Origin: CAWBFD01 sp963788115
GTDB lineage: Bacteria; Actinomycetota; Thermoleophilia; Solirubrobacterales; 70-9
Assembly: GCA_963788115.1 (NCBI GenBank)
Contig: CAWBFD010000004.1
Location: 1,550,001-1,614,000 of the forward strand
DNA length: 64,000 nucleotides
Reading direction: 5' to 3'
The translations under genes were made by a program, and so were the position numbers. The notes below the pieces were generated by a model. That model made no database searches. It saw nothing but the letters and a program-made list of their open reading frames with translations, and was not told the origin of the DNA. Positions 46,847 to 54,819 of this stretch are shown piece after piece (the first letter of the stretch is position 1; the number at the start of each line of letters is the position of its first letter).

Positions 46847-47839
46847 ATGCCCAGCCTTCACGCCCGACGGGTGGCGCTCATGGCAATCGCGCTGTTGCCG
46901 GCGGCCGCGCTAGCCCTGAGCAGCCCGACCGCCACGCTCGCCGCCGAGGATGCGGTCAGGGACGCCCGGCTTGGCCTCTCCGAGCAGCGGGTGCGGATCG
47001 GCCAATCCGTTCGGCTGACGGGAGCCTTCCCGGGCGCGGGCCATCGCGCTGTTGAGATCCGCACGCGGCGAAAGGGCACCAAGCGTTGGCGGCTCGTGGC
47101 CCGGACCCGCACTGCGAAGGCCGGGCGCTTCGCCGAGCGAGTACGCCCACGAGCGACGGGCATCTGGCGCGCCGAGCTCGCGCACCCCGAGCGCGTCGGC
47201 GCGCGGCCCGATGAGGATGACGAAGTCGAGCCGACCGAGCCGACCGGTCCAGCCCCGCCAGCCCGGGTCGATCCGCGGACCCGCCCCAAGTGGGTCGCGG
47301 TGCGGTCGCGAAGCCACGTCCGCGTCTCGAATCGAAACCCGCTCGTCGGCGAATCGGTGACGATCAAGGGCCGCGTCGTCCCGGGTGGCGCGAGACGTCG
47401 CGTGGTCCTCCATGCGGGCGGGACCCGCCTCACCACGAGGACGGGGCGGGGTGGCTGGTTCAGCCGGGGCTGGAGCCCGGACTCCACCGGGCATCACCGG
47501 ATCCGCGTACGCGCCCGAGCCAATGCCATGGCGCTCGGCAGCGGCGATGGCGGCGGCAGGGTGCAGGCATTTCGGCGCGCCGCGGCCTCCTGGTACGGCC
47601 CGGGGTTCTACGGAAACCGGACCGCGTGCGGCGGCACGCTCGGCTACTCGACTCTCGGTGTCGCCCACAAGACGATGCCGTGCGGCACCCGCCTCACCCT
47701 GCGATACCAGGGGCGCGAGGTCAGGGTGCGCGTGATCGACCGCGGGCCGTACGTGGCCGGGCGGGAGTTCGACCTCACCGGCGCGACCAAGGCACGGCTC
47801 GGTTTCGGAAGCACCGGGACGGTGCTGAGCTCGCGGTAG
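46847..47839 (+). CDS. Secreted protein with Ig-like domains and RlpA-like double-psi barrel
   Basis: A 330-residue exported protein. A signal peptide (RRVALMAIALLPAAALALSS, cleavage about 32) is followed by two beta-sandwich segments (about 38-115 and 150-235) with GQSVRLTGAFPGAGHRAVEI and VGESVTIKGRVVPGGARRRV, linked by an acidic/Pro stretch. The C-terminal domain (about 245-330) is RlpA-like: ASWYGPGFYGNRTACGG, YSTLGVAHKTMPCGTRLTL, VRVRVIDRGPYVAGREFDLT. RlpA cleaves denuded glycan strands; relatives include actinobacterial Rpf-like wall enzymes. Control by the upstream c-di-AMP riboswitch links it to wall and osmotic homeostasis. Strong AAAGGA site before the ATG. Confidence 0.9.
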   Translation: MPSLHARRVALMAIALLPAAALALSSPTATLAAEDAVRDARLGLSEQRVRIGQSVRLTGAFPGAGHRAVEIRTRRKGTKRWRLVARTRTAKAGRFAERVRPRATGIWRAELAHPERVGARPDEDDEVEPTEPTGPAPPARVDPRTRPKWVAVRSRSHVRVSNRNPLVGESVTIKGRVVPGGARRRVVLHAGGTRLTTRTGRGGWFSRGWSPDSTGHHRIRVRARANAMALGSGDGGGRVQAFRRAAASWYGPGFYGNRTACGGTLGYSTLGVAHKTMPCGTRLTLRYQGREVRVRVIDRGPYVAGREFDLTGATKARLGFGSTGTVLSSR

Positions 47840-47863
47840 GGCCCTGGCTAGACTGGCTCAACG

Positions 47864-48145
47864 GTGAGCGGTGCCGAGGCGAAGAACCTCGAGGCGATCT
47901 CGAAGGCGATCGACAAGCACAACACCGAGTGCCCGTTCCCGGCGGTTGAGGTGCGGATGAACCCGTTCGAGGCCGAGCGCCTCGGTTGGGACGAAGTCCG
48001 GGGCCTGCCGATCGTCGGTGACCCTTCGATCGGCACCGGCGGCTTCAGAATCGTCTGCTCTCGCGATTCCGAGGGTGAGGGGCTCGAGGAGGTCGAGGCC
48101 GTGGGGTCACCGATCGAGGTGGGCTCCGAGCCGAGCTCGAACTAG
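47864..48145 (+). CDS. Small conserved-type hypothetical protein
   Basis: A 93-residue acidic cytoplasmic protein starting at GTG, nine bases after a TAGACT hexamer and lacking a ribosome-binding site. It reads EAISKAIDKHNTECPFPAVE, RMNPFEAERLGWDEVRGLPI, VGDPSIGTGGFRIVCSR, and ends in an acidic tail. It looks like one compact alpha/beta fold with two Cys. I do not recognise a functional family; similar short proteins occur in actinobacterial genomes. Its stop codon is the first part of the palindrome at 48145. Confidence 0.7.
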   Translation: MSGAEAKNLEAISKAIDKHNTECPFPAVEVRMNPFEAERLGWDEVRGLPIVGDPSIGTGGFRIVCSRDSEGEGLEEVEAVGSPIEVGSEPSSN

Positions 48146-48197
48146 TACACGCGGCCACAAATACGCCGGTGTTCAGCCAACTCATGGCCGCGTGTAC
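48145..48197. repeat. Palindromic repeat (family R4, copy 1)
   Basis: Arms GTACACGCGGCCA (48145-48157) and its complement (48185-48197) pair perfectly over 13 bp. The loop contains AAATACGCCGGTGTTC, closely matching AAATGCGCCGGCGTTC in the loop of the palindrome at 58416-58488; both are preceded by ACTAGT. It lies between convergent genes and could also serve as a bidirectional terminator. Confidence 0.8.
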
Positions 48198-48207
48198 CCG
48201 GCGGCGC

Positions 48208-48942
48208 CTACTGGTCCAGGCCGAGGTCCGTGGTCAGCTTCTGCGCCTCGATGTTTAGCTGGAAGAACTCGCCGGTGAGAATGAGCAGGCCCATCGCGAT
48301 CAGGATCACCCCGCCGGCTGCGACGATCGCCGCGTAGTGACGCTTGACCGCTGCGAATACGGCGGTCATTCGCGCGAACGCGACCGAGCTCAGCAGGAAC
48401 GGCACACCCAGGCCGGCGGAGTAGACGGCGAGCAGGAAGGCGCCGTGGCCCGCCGAGTCGGACAGCGCCGCGGCGCTCAGGATCGCGGCCAGGGTCGGGC
48501 CGACGCACGGAGTCCAGGCGACCGCGAACGCGGCGCCTGCCACCAGCGGCCCGCCCTTGCCGGCGCGCGACATGAGCGCTTCCGGGTGCCACTCGCGGTT
48601 GAGCCGGGCGATGAAGAAGCTCGCGACGAAGAAGACGCCCATCGCGGTGATCAGCACACCGGAGATGTCAGTGAGCAGCTCGCGGTTGTCGCGGAGCGCC
48701 TGCCCGATGCCGCTGGCGCTCATGCCGAGGACGATGAAGATCGTCGAGAACGCGGCGATGAACAGCAGGCTGGGGAGGAGGACTCGCTGCCAGCCCGCCC
48801 GGTCGAGCTCGCCCACGCTCACCCCGCTCACCGCCGAGAGGTAGCCCGGAACCAGCGGGAGCACGCAGGGGGAGAGGAACGAGAGCAGACCGGCGCCGAA
48901 CGCCGCGATCACCCCGATTCCGGATGCCGGATCGCCCTCCAT
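48208..48942 (-). CDS. ccdA: Cytochrome c biogenesis protein CcdA
   Basis: CcdA carries electrons across the membrane from cytoplasmic thioredoxin to extracytoplasmic thiol proteins, for haem attachment and disulfide reduction. The 244-residue protein has six spans with the conserved Cys in LSFLSPCVLPLVPGY (span 1) and AWTPCVGPTLAAIL (span 4). Start MEGDPASGIGVIAAFGAG. It lies directly downstream of a thioredoxin-TPR gene (28 bases), so the two may act together. No cytochrome c assembly genes (resBC, ccs) are in the window. Confidence 0.94.
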   Translation of the reverse strand: MEGDPASGIGVIAAFGAGLLSFLSPCVLPLVPGYLSAVSGVSVGELDRAGWQRVLLPSLLFIAAFSTIFIVLGMSASGIGQALRDNRELLTDISGVLITAMGVFFVASFFIARLNREWHPEALMSRAGKGGPLVAGAAFAVAWTPCVGPTLAAILSAAALSDSAGHGAFLLAVYSAGLGVPFLLSSVAFARMTAVFAAVKRHYAAIVAAGGVILIAMGLLILTGEFFQLNIEAQKLTTDLGLDQ

Positions 48943-48970
48943 GCGGTAAAAGGCTAGTCCCAGCGACGGC

Positions 48971-49750
48971 TCAGCTGAGTACTGCGGCGAGACGCCGGCG
49001 ATGCTCGCGGGCGAGCGGGTCGGCGGCGCCGAGCTCCGTGAAGATCGCGACCATCACCTGGCGAATCCGATCGCGCACGTCCGGCTCCTGAGCGGCTGCG
49101 ATCGCCTCCTGGAGCGCCTCGAGCGCGGCGCCGCGCTCGCCCTCGTCCCAGGCCGCGAACGCACGGCGCAGGATGTCGGGCGAGACCCCGTCGGTCGCGC
49201 CCTCGGCCTCGAGCTGGGCGCGCGCGGCAAGCCCCTGGGCGATGAAGTCGCCCTCGAACCCATCGAGCAGCTCGCGAGCAGCTTCGAGGTCCCCGCGGCC
49301 GATCAGCAGCCTGCCCAGCTTCCGGGCGGCCTCGACGTGGCGCGGATCCAGCTCGAGCGCCCTGCGGAGCGAGTCCTCGTCGTCGCTCTGCGCGAGCTCC
49401 TCGGCGGGGGAGGGGAGGAGGTCGTCAACGAAGCGCTCGATCTGCGGCGGCGGGATCGCGCCCGTGAACTCGCTGGCCACCTGCCCGTCGCGGAACGCCT
49501 TCACCGCCGGGATGCCGCGAATGCCGAAGCTGGCCGCCAGCATCTGATTCGAGTCCACGTCGACCTTGGCGAGCTCGATCTGCCCGCCTCGCTCCCGGAT
49601 CGCGCTCTCGAGGGCCGGCCCGAGCACGCGGCAGGGCCCGCACCAAGCGGCCCAGAAATCGACCACCACGGGCAGCTCCCGCGAGCGCTCGATGACGCGC
49701 GTCTCGAACTCGGACTCGGATACGTCGTAGATCAGATCGCGTGACGACAC
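48971..49750 (-). CDS. Thioredoxin-TPR protein (YbbN/CnoX-like)
   Basis: A 259-residue protein with an N-terminal thioredoxin domain (about 5-105), active site WCGPC at Cys37/Cys40, and KVDVDSNQMLAASFGIRGIPAV, followed by a helical TPR-like half (about 115-255) with DSLRRALELDPRHVEAARKL and GEREAALEALQ-like repeats. E. coli CnoX (YbbN), of the same architecture, is a redox chaperone that hands clients to GroEL. The GTG at 49750 is chosen; longer versions would run into the divergent yqgE promoter. Paired with ccdA. Confidence 0.9.
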   Translation of the reverse strand: MSSRDLIYDVSESEFETRVIERSRELPVVVDFWAAWCGPCRVLGPALESAIRERGGQIELAKVDVDSNQMLAASFGIRGIPAVKAFRDGQVASEFTGAIPPPQIERFVDDLLPSPAEELAQSDDEDSLRRALELDPRHVEAARKLGRLLIGRGDLEAARELLDGFEGDFIAQGLAARAQLEAEGATDGVSPDILRRAFAAWDEGERGAALEALQEAIAAAQEPDVRDRIRQVMVAIFTELGAADPLAREHRRRLAAVLS

Positions 49751-49796
49751 CCCTTCGAGGTTAGCGCGAGTGCGAATCGCGGCAGAATGAGGGGTC

Positions 49797-50363
49797 GTGC
49801 AGGGATCCGACGCCAACGACGACTCGTTTCGGGGAAGCCTCCTGATCGCCTCGCCGTCCCTGGTGGACCCGAACTTCGCCCGAACCGTGGTCCTGATCAC
49901 GGAGCACAACGAGGAGGGCGCGATGGGGATCGTCCTCAACCGCCCCTCGGAGACCTCGGTCGAGGAGGTGGTGCCTCAACTCGCGGATGTGGCCGGGGAG
50001 GGGGCGCCGGTGTACGTCGGCGGCCCGGTCCAGCCGACCGCCCTCGTCGTCCTGGCGGAGTTCACCGACCTCGATGCGGCCGCCTGGATCGTCACCGCGG
50101 ACGTCGGCTTCGCCTCGGCCGAGGTCGATGTCGCCGACCTCGGCTCGGCGGTACGAAGGGGCCGGGTTTACGCGGGTTATTCGGGGTGGGGAGCGGGTCA
50201 GCTCGAGGCCGAGCTCGAGACCGACTCGTGGATCGTCGAGCCGCCGATGCCGGCCGAGCTGTTCCCTGACGATCCCGGGACACTGTGGAAGGACGTGCTG
50301 GCGCGCAAAGGAGGGCAGTACGCGCTGATCGCGCGGATGCCGGAGGACCCGTCGGTCAATTGA
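49797..50363 (+). CDS. YqgE/AlgH family protein
   Basis: A 188-residue member of UPF0301. Family signature: GSLLIASPSLVDPNFARTVV, LITEHNEEGAMGIVLNRPS, YVGGPVQPTALVVL, VYAGYSGWGAGQLEAELETD (shortened) and SWIVEPPMPAELF with the terminal LWKDVLARKGGQYALIARMP. The name AlgH comes from Pseudomonas alginate regulation, but no biochemical function is established. GTG start in the 46-base divergent gap with the thioredoxin gene. Its last 8 bases overlap the convergent DHFR-like gene. Confidence 0.92.
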   Translation: MQGSDANDDSFRGSLLIASPSLVDPNFARTVVLITEHNEEGAMGIVLNRPSETSVEEVVPQLADVAGEGAPVYVGGPVQPTALVVLAEFTDLDAAAWIVTADVGFASAEVDVADLGSAVRRGRVYAGYSGWGAGQLEAELETDSWIVEPPMPAELFPDDPGTLWKDVLARKGGQYALIARMPEDPSVN

Positions 50364-51000
50364 GCCGGTAGCGCAGGTGCGTGACCGCTGGCGAGCCGAT
50401 CACCCTGGTCGGCTGGAGCGTCACCCGTCCGGGATCGATGTGATCGAGGAGGCGGACGCCGCCGCCGAGGAGCACCGGCACCACGTGGATCTGGAGCTCG
50501 TCGAGGAGGCCCGCCTGGAGGTACTGCTGCCCGACGTTCGCGCCGCCGGCGACGGCGACGTCCTTCTCACCGGCCGCCGCGCGCGCCTGCCCGAGTGCGG
50601 CCTCGGGCCCCTCGGTGACGAAGGTGAACGTCGTCCCGCCCTTCAGCGGGAGGGGCTCGCGGGGATGGCTCGTAAGCACAAACACGGGGTGGTGGAAGGG
50701 AGGATCGTCCCCCCACCAGCCGTTGGCCTTGGGATCACGCTCCCAGGGCCCCTGCCCGCCGCTGAACATCCGCCTGCCCATGATCGTGGCTCCCGAGCGG
50801 CTCTGCCATTCGGAGACCACCTCGTCGTCCGGACCGGTCTCGCCACCCTCCAGGTCGTGCGGTTCCCGCCAGCTCCGGAGACCGAAGATCCATTCATGCA
50901 GCTGCTCGCCGCCTCGGCCAAGCGGTTCCTCGAGGTCGGCGTCGGGGCCCGCGACGTAGCCGTCGAGGGACATCGAGATGTCGAAGATGAGCTTGGTCAT
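50356..51000 (-). CDS. Dihydrofolate reductase-like (RibD C-terminal domain) protein
   Basis: A 214-residue protein of the YwjB/RibD_C family, with a DHFR fold binding NADPH. Start MTKLIFDISMSLDGYVAGPD, then GATIMGRRMFSGGQGPWERD, FVLTSHPREPLPLKGGTTFT and VAVAGGANVGQQYLQAGLLD, ending with VIGSPAVTHLRYRL. The GGA-V block corresponds to the NADPH phosphate loop. These stand-alone proteins are seldom the housekeeping DHFR and their substrates are mostly unknown. GAGGAG lies seven bases before the ATG. Confidence 0.87.
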   Translation of the reverse strand: MTKLIFDISMSLDGYVAGPDADLEEPLGRGGEQLHEWIFGLRSWREPHDLEGGETGPDDEVVSEWQSRSGATIMGRRMFSGGQGPWERDPKANGWWGDDPPFHHPVFVLTSHPREPLPLKGGTTFTFVTEGPEAALGQARAAAGEKDVAVAGGANVGQQYLQAGLLDELQIHVVPVLLGGGVRLLDHIDPGRVTLQPTRVIGSPAVTHLRYRLN

Positions 51001-51175
51001 GGTGCCTCCTCGGGACGCTCGTGAACGCTCGCTCGACACTAAGACAGGCGCGCGGGCCGCGACTCATCGCAGCGGCTGGCGCGTTATGCACCGCACAGGT
51101 GGTTAAACGCGCCAGGTCGTACGTCTGAGCCTACGCTCGCTAACCGCGATTACGTAAACCTGAGGCGCTGGCGAT

Positions 51176-51673
51176 TCAAGGGGCCCCCCGCCTGCCCTCG
51201 GCGATCGCGATGATCTCCTCGCAGTCGGGAGCGGAGGAAGGCGCCCCGGCTCGACCCGTGCGGCAGTCAACAATGAGCCAGTCCGGCGGACTCCCGGCGG
51301 TGGAGCCAAGCGCCACCGCCCCGCGTCCCGGGATCACGGGCCAACAGGTTGGAACGAGATCACGACCTCCAACCACGCAACCCCGGCCGTCTATGTCCGC
51401 AAGCGCCTTGCGCACGGTCTCGGCCTCAGGGCGTCCCGACCCGACCAGCGGTGCGGCCGGCGACACGGACCGAGACTGACTCGGCTCCTCACCGGGAAGC
51501 GCGAGCGCGAAGCCCGCCGGCACAATCACGAGAACCACACCCAGCGCAACAGCCACTCGCTTGAGAGCGGAGCGGCGTCGCGCGCGAGAATCGGATCGCG
51601 CTACGCGCAGGAGCTCGCGGCCAAAAGCGTCCAGGCTTGCGAACTGGGTCGAGCGACGGCGGTCTCGAGTCAT
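51176..51673 (-). CDS. Single-span membrane protein paired with ECF sigma (probable anti-sigma)
   Basis: A 165-residue protein with a basic cytoplasmic N-terminus (about 1-40, TQFASLDAFGRELLRVARSD), one span (about 42-60, VAVALGVVLVIVPAGFALAL) and an external part with four Cys (GRGCVVGGRDLVPTCW and VDCRT with APDCEE). It overlaps the end of the ECF sigma gene by ATGA, the normal place for a cognate anti-sigma factor. There is no HxxxCxxC zinc motif, so it is not a ZAS-type anti-sigma. No known family recognised; the anti-sigma role is inferred from position and topology. Confidence 0.65.
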   Translation of the reverse strand: MTRDRRRSTQFASLDAFGRELLRVARSDSRARRRSALKRVAVALGVVLVIVPAGFALALPGEEPSQSRSVSPAAPLVGSGRPEAETVRKALADIDGRGCVVGGRDLVPTCWPVIPGRGAVALGSTAGSPPDWLIVDCRTGRAGAPSSAPDCEEIIAIAEGRRGAP

Positions 51674-52251
51674 GACAAGCTCTCCTTGAGCAACGGCCGG
51701 CGATCCAAGGCGGCGGCGAGTGACTTCAGCCCACGGGCGACCCGCGCCCGGGCCGCTTGCTCCGAGATCCTCAACCGGAGGGCGACCTCGGCATATGGCA
51801 GCTCGTCGACGATCCTGAGACGAAGCGCGTCCCGCTGGGCCACCGAGAGCCGCTCCAGCTCGGTACGAACGGCCGCTCGGAGGTCGTCCAGCTCCACGAG
51901 CTCCTTCAGTCGAGTCTCCTCCTGCTCGTCGAGGCGAGGTGCCTTGAGACCCAGGCGGCGCAGCGCTCGTAGCTCCACCTCGCTGCGTCGGAAGTAGAGC
52001 GCAAGCTGTCGCCGGGCGATTCCATACAGCCAGGCGGCCGCCTCGGGGTCGGTCATGCCACGAAAGCGACTGCGCCCCAGGTAGGCCTGAGCGAAGCTTT
52101 CGGCGGTCAGGTCGAGCGCGATATCGATGTCGTAAACACGCCGCGCCAGATAGGCGAGCAGGGCGTCGACGTGCTCCTGATAAAAGCGTCCGAAAGCCTC
52201 CGGCTCCCGCGCCGAACGTCGGAGTGCCTCTGCTGAAGGCTCGCCTTGCAT
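51670..52251 (-). CDS. ECF-type RNA polymerase sigma factor
   Basis: A 193-residue sigma-70 family protein with only regions 2 and 4. Region 2 is FGRFYQEHVDALLAYLARRV to AAAWLYGIARRQLALYFRR; region 4 is LERLSVAQRDALRLRIVDEL, then PYAEVALRLRISEQAARARV. The sequence DLTAESFAQAYLGRSRFRG is typical for region 2.2-2.3. AGAGGG precedes the ATG. It is transcribed with the membrane protein downstream. The NTR-like secreted protein gene lies 85 bases upstream on the same strand and could be in its regulon or merely adjacent. Confidence 0.92.
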   Translation of the reverse strand: MQGEPSAEALRRSAREPEAFGRFYQEHVDALLAYLARRVYDIDIALDLTAESFAQAYLGRSRFRGMTDPEAAAWLYGIARRQLALYFRRSEVELRALRRLGLKAPRLDEQEETRLKELVELDDLRAAVRTELERLSVAQRDALRLRIVDELPYAEVALRLRISEQAARARVARGLKSLAAALDRRPLLKESLS

Positions 52252-52336
52252 TCACCCTCTTAGTTGCTCGAAGGCACCGTCCTGTGACGCACCGTACCCC
52301 CCGCCCCTCGGACCGGCGCTTGTACCCGCGATCGGA

Positions 52337-52879
52337 CTACAAAGCGCCAAGCGGCAGAGGACTTGGGAGAAGGGATGCGAAAGGACCGCGGCCACTCAGA
52401 CACGATGCCGTGCGACCCAGCCCCTCAGCCCGCCCCTCCCTCGCCCTGCGCATGCTCTCCGCCGTGACGGTCGAGCACAGGTTCGAGGTCCAATGGCGCC
52501 GGTTTCGATCGAGGAAGAGTCCGATTCGGGCGCGCCCGCGGGGCAGCCCGCAGGAGGCCTCGCTGCTCGAGCTGCGCACGGCCAGTCGCTTTCCCACCTC
52601 GATCCGGCGCTCGCCCTTGTAGACGCGGCGGACTCGGTAGATGAAGTCCCGCTTCCCCGACCCCACCGGACCGTCACCGCCACGCATCGAAGCAGCGCCA
52701 TCGATCCGTCTCACGTTCCGGAGCTTGCCGATGATCGCCGCGTCGCTATTCCTGAACGCCTCCCCCATCTTCACCCCCACGCACGAGCAGGCCTCGGCTT
52801 GCGGGGCGCCGATCAGGACGACCACCAGGCAGGCGCCGCTGAGCGCCGCGGCGGCTCGACGGATCACGGAGGGCTTCAT
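52337..52879 (-). CDS. Secreted protein with NTR/TIMP-like Cys pattern
   Basis: A 180-residue exported protein from ATG 52879: signal peptide VIRRAAAALSGACLVVVLIG then APQAEA, with the mature N-terminus at CSCVGVKMGEAFRNSDAAII. A Cys-x-Cys at the mature N-terminus, VRRVYKGERRIEVGKRLAVR, SEASCGLPRGRARIGLFLDR and WTSNLCSTV match bacterial proteins with an OB-fold NTR/TIMP-like domain (AxxxSD-x-VF-G, VYKG, SCG and C-S near the end). The C-terminal 40 residues look unrelated to the domain. Bacterial members have no known function. Confidence 0.7.
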   Translation of the reverse strand: MKPSVIRRAAAALSGACLVVVLIGAPQAEACSCVGVKMGEAFRNSDAAIIGKLRNVRRIDGAASMRGGDGPVGSGKRDFIYRVRRVYKGERRIEVGKRLAVRSSSSEASCGLPRGRARIGLFLDRNRRHWTSNLCSTVTAESMRRAREGRAEGLGRTASCLSGRGPFASLLPSPLPLGAL

Positions 52880-53168
52880 GTCACTACTACGCCTGTCCAG
52901 GGTGCTCGTCACAGCTCGATGTGGTCCCTCGTGCCCTCCTCGCGGGGCCACGGATGTTTGTCGATGGCCCCCCGGGGGTAGCGAATCCTTGGGTCGGCCC
53001 GTATGGCCGAGAGGCGGGAAGCAAGTCCGGCGATAAGTCGATACGTCGCAACACGCGGCGAGGCAGCACAGGGGCTCGAGCATGGCTCGGGCCCCTGGAC
53101 GTTGGGGTGGATTCGCATACCCTGGGACAGGGACCTGCTCCAGATGGTGGGACAGGGACCTGCTCCAC
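52880..53168. other. Upstream region of the SigB/F-type gene with a tandem repeat
   Basis: A 289-base divergent region without a convincing gene. It contains an imperfect hairpin GGGGCTCGAG/CTCGGGCCCC (about 53072-53096), a TACCCT hexamer (53118-53123) and, next to the sigma gene, two near-identical 24-base units of TGGGACAGGGACCTGCTCCA plus GATG or CATG at 53123-53146 and 53148-53171. The start ATG of the sigma gene is the end of the second unit. Confidence 0.6.
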
Positions 53169-53171
53169 ATG
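53123..53171 (+). repeat. 24-base direct repeat at the sigma factor start
   Basis: Two copies (53123-53146 and 53148-53171) differ at one position and are one base apart. The second carries the ATG used as the start of the sigma gene. Each unit contains GGGACAGGGACC. The spacing of 25 bases (more than two helical turns) would suit a regulator binding site. Confidence 0.8.
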
Positions 53172-53966
53172 CCTGCCGATCGCCGCCACGACCCCGCCGT
53201 CGAGCCGCCGGCACCGGGCCCTGCTGAGGGCCTTGCCGACGACGAGGCCCTGCTCCGGCGCTACCACGCGACGCGGGATCCCGCGGTCCGCGAGGAGTTG
53301 GTGACGCGCTTTCTGCCCTTCGCGCGGGGGCTCGCGATGCGCTACGCCGGTGGGGCCGAGCCCACCGACGACCTGATGCAGGTCGCAAGCGTCGGCTTGA
53401 TCGCGGCCATCGACCGATTCGACCCGGATCGCGGCGTGGGATTCCCGGCTTTCGCGGGGCCGACGATCCTGGGCGAGTTGCGGCGCCATTTCCGCGACCG
53501 GGTTTGGACGCTGAGGGTTCCCCGCGGCCTGCAGGAGCGCATCCGGGTCGTCGAGACGTCGATCACGAAGCTCAGCAATGAGCTCGAGCGATCCCCGACC
53601 GTGGCCGAGGTCGCGGACCTCGTCGAGTTCAGCGAGGACGAGGTGCTCGAGGCGTTGGCGGCGGGTGACGCCCGTCGCACGGTGTCGCTCGATCAGCCGA
53701 CCGCGTTGGACGATCCGGGCGACACCCTGATCGGAGAGCGGATCGGAAGAGCCGATCCGGGCTTCGAGCTGGTCGAGGAGCGCGCCGCCCTGCGATCCGG
53801 GATGATCGGGCTCAGCGAGCTCGAGCGCGAGGTCCTGCGTCTGCGCTTCGTCGAGGACCTGACCCAGTCACGGATCGCCGAGTGCGTCGGCTACTCGCAG
53901 ATGCATGTATCGCGGATCCTCCGGCGGGCGCTCGACCGCCTGCGTGAGGGCAGCGACAATCCCTGA
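53169..53966 (+). CDS. Sigma-70 family factor of the SigB/SigF type
   Basis: A 265-residue alternative sigma factor with regions 2, 3 and 4: LVTRFLPFARGLAMRYAGGA, DLMQVASVGLIAAIDRFDPD and RGVGFPAFAGPTILGELRRH (region 2), FRDRVWTLRVPRGLQERIRV and SPTVAEVADLVEFSEDEVLE (region 3), LSELEREVLRLRFVEDLTQS and VGYSQMHVSRILRRALDRLR (region 4). This build, regulated by partner-switching, controls general stress, spore or stationary responses. Its likely anti-sigma (RsbW-like) and antagonist (RsbV-like) genes face it from the right. The ATG at 53169 lies in a tandem repeat; ATG 53082 would be an alternative with 29 extra residues. Confidence 0.93.
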   Translation: MPADRRHDPAVEPPAPGPAEGLADDEALLRRYHATRDPAVREELVTRFLPFARGLAMRYAGGAEPTDDLMQVASVGLIAAIDRFDPDRGVGFPAFAGPTILGELRRHFRDRVWTLRVPRGLQERIRVVETSITKLSNELERSPTVAEVADLVEFSEDEVLEALAAGDARRTVSLDQPTALDDPGDTLIGERIGRADPGFELVEERAALRSGMIGLSELEREVLRLRFVEDLTQSRIAECVGYSQMHVSRILRRALDRLREGSDNP

Positions 53967-54003
53967 CCGGAGGCCGCCCCGGACCCACGAACCGCGGAGG
54001 GAT

Positions 54004-54819
54004 CTACTCAGGAAGCGGCGAGATCCGCAGCAGGATGTACTCGTTGCCCTGCTCTTCGGCGACGCGGATCTCGTCGGCCAGCCGCTCCAGCGAGCCGCCG
54101 ATCTGGGGGATCCGCATCCCGCCGAGCAGCCGGTCGCCGGCGCCCGTGAGGAGCGGGCCGACCTTCACCAGGAGGCTGCCGTTGTCCTCCTCGACCGCGA
54201 TTCTGGCGGTGCCCTCGGGAAAGTCGTCGGGTGCGTGAGCCGAGATCGCATCACCGAGCAGCACCGCGTCGGAGAGGCGGTCGATCGAGAAGTTCGCTCG
54301 AGCCGCCAGGATCGAGATCACGCGCGAGAGCACCGGCGCGAGCAGCTCGCCGGCGGGCATCGACACCTCGGTCGCACTCCCCACGGGCAGCTCGATCTCC
54401 TGCCGTCCCGGTCCGTCGCCGTTGCGCGAGAGGCCCATCCGCATCCTGACCTCGGTCCCACGGCCCGGTCCACCGCTGATCGCGAAGCTCTCGGTGAGCG
54501 CGGCGATCAGGGGCAGGCCGAGGCGGAGGCTGTGACGTTCGTTCTCCGCGCGTGGGCGGATCCCGCCACCGAAGTCGCGGACGACCACCACTAGTGCGTC
54601 GCTTTCGCTGTGCGCCGTCACCTCGAGCGGGCCCACTCCATCCTCGTACGCGTGGACGACGACGTTCATCGATGCCTCAGTCACGGCCGTCTTCAGGTCG
54701 GCCACGTTGGGCGGTCCCATCTCGAGCGCCTCGGCCAGGCCGGCCACCGCGTGACGCACGATGGCCACGTTCTCCGCCTTGGCAGCAAGGGTCAGCTCGA
54801 GAGCCGGGGAAGCGCTCAT
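54004..54819 (-). CDS. RsbW-like anti-sigma kinase with a second degenerate ATPase half
   Basis: A 271-residue GHKL-type protein. Residues 5-135 form an RsbW/SpoIIAB domain: N-box TEASMNVVVHAY (48-59), G1-like VVVRDFGGGIRP (about 76-87) and a G2-like PGRGTEVRMRMG. RsbW both holds the sigma factor and phosphorylates RsbV. The C-terminal half (about 150-270) looks like a second copy without a usable ATP site: SRVISILAARANFSIDRLSD then AVLLGDAISAHAP, where the N-box Asn is missing. Usual RsbW is about 150 residues, so this is a duplicated form. It overlaps rsbV by ATGA and converges on the sigma gene. Confidence 0.85.
   Translation of the reverse strand: MSASPALELTLAAKAENVAIVRHAVAGLAEALEMGPPNVADLKTAVTEASMNVVVHAYEDGVGPLEVTAHSESDALVVVVRDFGGGIRPRAENERHSLRLGLPLIAALTESFAISGGPGRGTEVRMRMGLSRNGDGPGRQEIELPVGSATEVSMPAGELLAPVLSRVISILAARANFSIDRLSDAVLLGDAISAHAPDDFPEGTARIAVEEDNGSLLVKVGPLLTGAGDRLLGGMRIPQIGGSLERLADEIRVAEEQGNEYILLRISPLPE

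Noticed and set aside
52960..53100. Possible riboswitch (GCAAGTCCGGCG and nearby hairpins) upstream of the sigma gene
   Set aside because: The pieces superficially recall cobalamin-type elements but the conserved order is missing, and the downstream gene is not a typical target.
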